Shown here: positions 5,368 to 8,402 of the stretch, piece after piece | How positions within the stretch are numbered: the stretch's first letter is position 1 | Layout: each line of letters starts with the position of its first letter | Notes under the pieces: model-generated | Databases searched by the model: none | Seen by the model: the letters and a program-made list of their open reading frames with translations, nothing else | What the model was told of the DNA's origin: nothing | NCBI GenBank assembly: GCA_900757695.1 | Contig: CAAEOU010000371.1 | Location: forward strand, 1 to 8,402 | DNA length: 8,402 nt | Reading direction: 5' to 3' | Origin: an uncultured Oscillospiraceae bacterium | GTDB lineage: Bacteria > Bacillota_A > Clostridia > Oscillospirales > Oscillospiraceae | Program-made: the position numbers and the translations under genes

Positions 5368-5392
5368 GGTTCTACGTCAATAGTTGGGGTAG
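5368..5392 (+). mobile_element. Possible insertion-sequence end (ISL3-like)
   Basis: The stretch beginning GGTTCTACG and continuing GTCAATAGTTGGGG resembles terminal inverted repeats of ISL3-family elements as remembered. No transposase gene and no second end are in the window. If correct, it is a stub between the tRNA repeat and the terminator at 5411, and the remainder was lost. Confidence 0.25.
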
Positions 5393-5410
5393 CCAAAAAG
5401 AATAAGTACC

Positions 5411-5448
5411 AAGTCGTGTCGAGTGGAAACTCTCGGCACGACTTTTAT
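5411..5448 (+). terminator. Rho-independent terminator, insertion target of the intron
   Basis: A 13-bp stem (5411-5423 with 5432-5444, including one G-T pair) closes an 8-nt loop and is followed by TTTTAT. No plus-strand gene lies immediately before it. The group II intron begins a few bases after the T run, at 5452. Class C introns characteristically insert just behind such hairpins on the same strand, so this is very likely the target site. Confidence 0.8.
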
Positions 5449-5899
5449 GCAGTGCGCCCGGTGAGCGCACGTTCTCTAGGGTGAAAGTCCCGAGTCCGCC
5501 CGGCAGTGGGAAGGGCTAGCCAAAGGCAAGGGTGTCTGCCGTGAGGCAGAATTTGAAGAAAGCCGGATTTTAGGGGTTGAAAGGTCCTCTAATGGGCAAA
5601 ACTCTGGCCTGACGAACAGAAACCGCATATAAGGCCGAACACAAGGGCAAGTTTGCTGCACAAAACAAAGCCCAATAGCTGCACGGATTGTGTTCGGTAA
5701 ATGCGGCAGGTAAAGAGGGAAAGAACGTGTGAGTACCCGGGGAGGTCTTGTCGACGCAGATTTGGGTAGACGTAGTCGAAAAAATGCGCAGTAACAACGA
5801 ACGGCAAGAAGTCAGCAGAAGCCATAGTACCGGGAGAAAAAAATCCTGGGAAGGGCTAAACAATCGTTAGTCCTAAGTAGATTACAGAAGGAGGTCAAC

Positions 5900-6564
5900 A
5901 TGAAGAATGCAGAATATCAGGGAAGCCTGAGCTGCCCACAAAGAGATATGCGGACGATATAGTGGTACTCGCCAAAAGCAAGCGGGCAGCGGAACGACTT
6001 CTGGAAACGACTCAGCGATATCTTGAGGGAAAGCTAAAACTCAAGATGAACGCGGAAAAGAGCAGAGTTGTCAGCGTATTTTCAATTCGAAATTTTAAGT
6101 TTCTGGGCTTTGCATTAGGGAAGGGGCGAAAGGGCGTGTATGTCCGGGCCCACGCAAAGTCCTTGAAGAAAGCCAAAGCAAAGCTGAAAGAACTGACTTC
6201 CCGCAGTCAGGGCAGAAACGTCCGAGTCGTGATGCAGAAGGTAAAAATCTACATCCGGGGCTGGCTGGGCTACTTCGGGATTGCAAGTATGAAGACGACA
6301 ATGCAAAGATGGGACGAATGGCTGAGGAGAAGATTTCGCTGCTATATTTGGAAACAGTGGAAGCTTCCCAGAACAAGAGTGAAGAACCTTGTGAAGTTGG
6401 GAATGCCGAAATGGCAGGCATACAGGAACGGAAACTCTCGGAAGGGATATTGGGCAATTGCCGGAAGCGGTATTCTGAAAACGACTGTTACAAACGAAAG
6501 ACTCGTACAGGCCGGATACTACAGCATCCTAGACCGATACGAGTCCTTGCACTTATGCGATTGA
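5900..6564 (+). pseudogene. Intron-encoded reverse transcriptase/maturase, internally deleted
   Basis: A good start survives (GGAGG six bases before ATG 5900), giving MKNAEYQGSL, the usual opening of class C intron proteins. About ten codons later the sequence jumps to TKRYADDIVVLAKSKRAAERLLE (from about 5938), in a different reading frame. So about 200 codons with reverse transcriptase blocks 0-4 are missing and the frame is broken; the N-terminal frame stops at TAG 5960-5962. The rest, open to TGA 6562-6564, has the catalytic YADD box, fingers/palm remnants (KLKLKMNAEKSRVVSVF, FKFLGF) and the maturase/thumb domain (IRGWLGYFG, LPRTRVKNLVKLGMP, SRKGYW). An internal GTG at 5962 could start a peptide of 200 residues, but no ribosome binding site is seen. 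There is no endonuclease domain, as expected for class C. It cannot be a working reverse transcriptase. Confidence 0.88.
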
Positions 6565-6634
6565 ACCGCCGTGTACCGAACGGTACGCACGGTGGTGTGA
6601 GAGGACGGCTAGGAAACTAGCCTCCTACTCGATT
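6563..6634 (+). ncRNA. Group IIC intron domains V and VI
   Basis: Domain V is an 8-bp lower stem (6565-6572 with 6589-6596), a C-G bulge at 6586-6587, an upper stem and a GAAC loop (6578-6581). The class C catalytic triad CGC is at 6567-6569. Domain VI follows with GGCTAG-GAAA-CTAGCC (6607-6622) closed by AGG/CCT. All key elements are intact, so the ribozyme core could still be active. The stop codon of the protein gene overlaps the first bases. Confidence 0.88.
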
Positions 6635-6637
6635 CGG

Positions 6638-6675
6638 AAAAGCCTTCTCACATGGATCAAACCAGTGTGAGAAGG
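6638..6675 (-). terminator. Terminator of the BMP-AEC operon
   Basis: On the minus strand CCTTCTCACA pairs with TGTGAGAAGG (10 bp, 6666-6675 with 6643-6652), with an inner TGG/CCA pairing. CTTTTCC follows. It lies 20 bp after the AEC stop codon. Its T tract is only four bases from the intron's 3' end. Confidence 0.85.
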
Positions 6676-6694
6676 TTGAATGCGTGAAGATGCT

Positions 6695-7639
6695 TTAGAT
6701 ATAGCCCATGGTGCGCATAACGAACACCCACAGGGTCAAGGTGATGCTGGAAAGCAGCGTGGCAGTCATGACGACACTGGCAGAAAGTGTATCGTCCCCG
6801 CCCATGTTTTTGGCCATGATATAGCAGGTAACAGTGGTAGGGGAGGCCAGCATGATCATAATGGCCACCAGTTCACTGCCTCGGAAGCCCATATGGATTG
6901 CAAATGGGAAAATTGCGGCAGGAATGGCCACCAGCTTCAAAAAAGCGGCAGCCAATGTGGGGCCGATCTTCTGGAGGGCTTCACGGCCCTTAAAGGTAGC
7001 GCCCAGTACCAGCAGCGCCAGCGGGGTGGCGGTGGATGCAATGTAACCAACGGACTTGCTGAGAATGGTGGGCCATGGGAGTCCTGCAAGGCTCCATACC
7101 ATACCGGCGGCGATGCCGAGTATGATGGGATTGGTGATAACACCCTTCAGCAGTTTTTTTACCAGTGCCAGATCAAATTTTCCTTCGGCTGAGGTGACTG
7201 TGAGAATGATGACGGAGTAGATGTTAAACAGTGGCACTGCGGCTACGATCATCATTGGTGTCATACCGGAAGAGCCATAGATGTTTTCCACAAAGGCGAT
7301 GCCGAGAATTGCGGCGGAGCCTCGGGCGGAGGCTTGGGCAAAGGCGCCGACCATGGACTTATCCTTCAGAAAGAGCTGACCGATGAGCCAGCAGAAGGCA
7401 AACATGCAGGTGGTGGCGATCATGCAGAAAACCACGAATTTGCCGGAGAAGTCCGAACGGATGTCCATGGTGGCGATATCCCGAAACAGCTGCACCGGCA
7501 AGGCTACCTTAAACACAAATTTGTCTGCTACAGAGGTAAAGCCCTCATTCAAGAGGCCAATGCGCTGTAGAAAACCGCCCACAACAATAATAATAAAAAT
7601 CGGCAGGGTGACATTAAGGCTGAATAGAAAATTTTCCAT
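6695..7639 (-). CDS. AEC-family transporter (auxin efflux carrier / malate permease type)
   Basis: The 314-residue, highly hydrophobic product has about ten membrane segments in two five-helix halves. It begins MENFLFSLNVTLPIFIIIVV and carries family-like segments such as GGFLQRIGLLNEGF, VFKVALPVQLFRDIA, TNPIILGIAAG, ATPLALLVLGATF and MLASPTTVTCYIMAKNMGGD. AEC proteins move small carboxylates such as malate or malonate, or related anions, driven by ion gradients. The start ATG is nine bases after the stop codon of the BMP gene, and its ribosome binding site (GAGG) overlaps that stop codon, so translation is probably coupled. It is the last gene of the operon. Substrate unknown. Confidence 0.92.
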   Translation of the reverse strand: MENFLFSLNVTLPIFIIIVVGGFLQRIGLLNEGFTSVADKFVFKVALPVQLFRDIATMDIRSDFSGKFVVFCMIATTCMFAFCWLIGQLFLKDKSMVGAFAQASARGSAAILGIAFVENIYGSSGMTPMMIVAAVPLFNIYSVIILTVTSAEGKFDLALVKKLLKGVITNPIILGIAAGMVWSLAGLPWPTILSKSVGYIASTATPLALLVLGATFKGREALQKIGPTLAAAFLKLVAIPAAIFPFAIHMGFRGSELVAIMIMLASPTTVTCYIMAKNMGGDDTLSASVVMTATLLSSITLTLWVFVMRTMGYI

Positions 7640-7648
7640 GGCGCATCC

Positions 7649-8402
7649 TCAGCTCAGATCGATGCTGTCGACCACGGCTTCGTGGAGCCACTTCATGCTC
7701 TGGATCTCCAACAGGTTCAGGGTTCCGTATTTTTCAAGGATCATGTTGTGATCCTTGTCAAACAGAGGGCCTTCAAACGGGTGGATCTTTCCGGTGGAGA
7801 TGAGGTCTTTGAAGATGTTCAGCAGGCGAATGGCATTGTGCCCCATGAAGGAGTCCACGCCAAGCACATCCAGAATGCCGGTGTTGAGGCCCCAGCCGAA
7901 GTGAACGGAGCTGTCGGAGCCGCTGCGGGTGATATCCAGAATGGAGTTCTTGGACTTAAAGCTGTCTCCGACCATCTCGTTATAGAAGATAGACCAGTCC
8001 ACGGCGGCAGCACCGATGCACTCGGTGGGGTGGCCGCTGCCCGATTGCAGCAGATACAGCTGCGCATAGACCCCGGGGAAGCCCTTCCGCACCAACGGCG
8101 TATGGGGCTGGTGGATACACATGGCGATGTCTACGCCGTGGCGGGCCAGTGCCTGACGAGCCTCCATATGGTAGGGATCCGAGACATCTACCCGGTAGAG
8201 ATTGATGTTGACCACATGGGCCGTGGGATTCACCAGCTGCGCACCTAATGCAAAGGCGTTGAGATTGAAGGTGGAGCCCGGATGGGTGGCCATGGTGGTG
8301 GTATAGCCCAGAAGTCCGGTACGGGTCATGGAGCCTGCCATCACGCCGCAGAGGAATGCGGCCTTATAGAATTTGGCATAAGAGGTCATGATATTCTTTT
8401 TG
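7649..8402 (-). CDS. BMP-family substrate-binding protein, C-terminal part (cut by window edge)
   Basis: The visible 250 residues match the C-terminal two thirds of BMP (basic membrane protein, PnrA/Med-like) binding proteins. The segment AAFLCGVMAGSMTRTGLLGYTTTM, then FNLNAFALGAQLVNPTAHV and ARHGVDIAMCIHQP, correspond to the family's second-lobe and hinge blocks. The frame is open past an internal ATG at 8387-8389 (KNIMTSYAKFYKAAFL) to the right edge, and family alignment places this ATG in the middle of the protein. The gene therefore begins outside the window, presumably with a lipoprotein signal. BMP proteins bind nucleosides or related ligands outside the cell for ABC permeases. Here it is directly followed by an AEC transporter instead of an ABC ATPase and permeases, unless those lie upstream. 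Confidence 0.85.
   Translation of the reverse strand, partial: KKNIMTSYAKFYKAAFLCGVMAGSMTRTGLLGYTTTMATHPGSTFNLNAFALGAQLVNPTAHVVNINLYRVDVSDPYHMEARQALARHGVDIAMCIHQPHTPLVRKGFPGVYAQLYLLQSGSGHPTECIGAAAVDWSIFYNEMVGDSFKSKNSILDITRSGSDSSVHFGWGLNTGILDVLGVDSFMGHNAIRLLNIFKDLISTGKIHPFEGPLFDKDHNMILEKYGTLNLLEIQSMKWLHEAVVDSIDLS

Larger units (their letters stand above)
5452..6634 (+). mobile_element. Group IIC intron with degraded protein gene
   Basis: The 5' end GTGCGCCCGG fits the GUGYG consensus. Core blocks appear in order: CTAGGGTGAAAGTCCCGA (5475-5492), GGCAAGGGTGTC (about 5525-5536), GTACCCGGGGAGGTCT (5733-5748), GTCAGCAGAAGCCATAGTACC (about 5811-5831) and domains V-VI (6563-6634). These closely resemble the Oceanobacillus iheyensis class C intron as remembered. 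The 3' end is set at CTCGATT (6634) by consensus, with an error of a few bases possible. At about 1.18 kb it is much shorter than the usual 1.8-1.9 kb because most of the protein gene in domain IV is deleted. It sits on the plus strand between two terminators, interrupting no gene. Confidence 0.88.

Noticed and set aside
5452..5900. Structured region considered as a riboswitch or tmRNA
   Set aside because: The GTGCGCCCGG start, the ordered core blocks and domains V-VI downstream identify it as a group IIC ribozyme.
5962..6564. Considered as a functional 200-residue reverse transcriptase (retron or abortive-infection type)
   Set aside because: Only the part from the YADD box onward is present, with a maturase thumb and flanking intron RNA; the N-terminal catalytic blocks are missing.
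6680..7192. Plus-strand frame of 170 codons opposite the AEC gene
   Set aside because: Antisense shadow of a well-supported transporter gene, rich in Gly/His/Asp with no recognisable domain.
7682..8248. Plus-strand frame of 188 codons opposite the BMP gene
   Set aside because: Antisense to the BMP-family coding frame; no ribosome binding site and no domain seen.

Overview
The window reads as a Gram-positive, clostridial-type (Oscillospiraceae-like gut Firmicute) chromosome segment. This is inferred from strong AGGAGG-type ribosome binding sites, an IS66-type transposase remnant, an ImmA-type peptidase remnant, a terminator-associated group IIC intron, and BMP and AEC proteins of clostridial flavour. 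No rRNA or species marker is present, so the taxonomy is an inference only.

Left edge to 5363: a 95-bp perfect direct repeat (1-95 and 5269-5363) consists of the 3' end of a tRNA-Ser, its CCA and its own terminator. The left copy enters the window at the variable arm. The right copy continues upstream only to about the anticodon loop (CTCGAAA, anticodon CGA) and has no 5' half. This is the signature of site-specific integration into a tRNA-Ser(CGA) gene, so 1-5363 is best read as a 5.27-kb integrated island. No integrase is visible inside it, so it looks degraded or dependent on a recombinase elsewhere. Behind the left repeat come a terminator hairpin and three iterated 13-bp motifs. Next is an intact cargo module: a minus-strand operon of an alpha/beta hydrolase and an MFS transporter, divergent from a LysR-type regulator, with two overlapping promoters between them. 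The regulator's 3' end abuts a truncated, oppositely oriented ImmA-type peptidase gene. That is followed by a small ORF plus the N-terminal third of an IS66 TnpC, and then a non-coding, repeat-rich arm leading to the right repeat. The island is therefore a patchwork of mobile-element scraps around one intact metabolic and regulatory module.

5364-6640: a possible insertion-sequence end and a strong terminator hairpin are followed directly by a group IIC intron (5452-6634). Its ribozyme domains look complete, but its intron-encoded protein has lost the N-terminal reverse transcriptase half and is frameshifted. The YADD box and the maturase/thumb region remain.

6638-8402: a second minus-strand operon encodes the C-terminal part of a BMP-family substrate-binding protein (running off the right edge) and an AEC-family transporter, ending in its own terminator. 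Both operons encode membrane permeases, one paired with a hydrolase and regulator and one with a binding protein, which suggests small-molecule (perhaps organic acid) uptake or export. The substrates cannot be read from the sequence.
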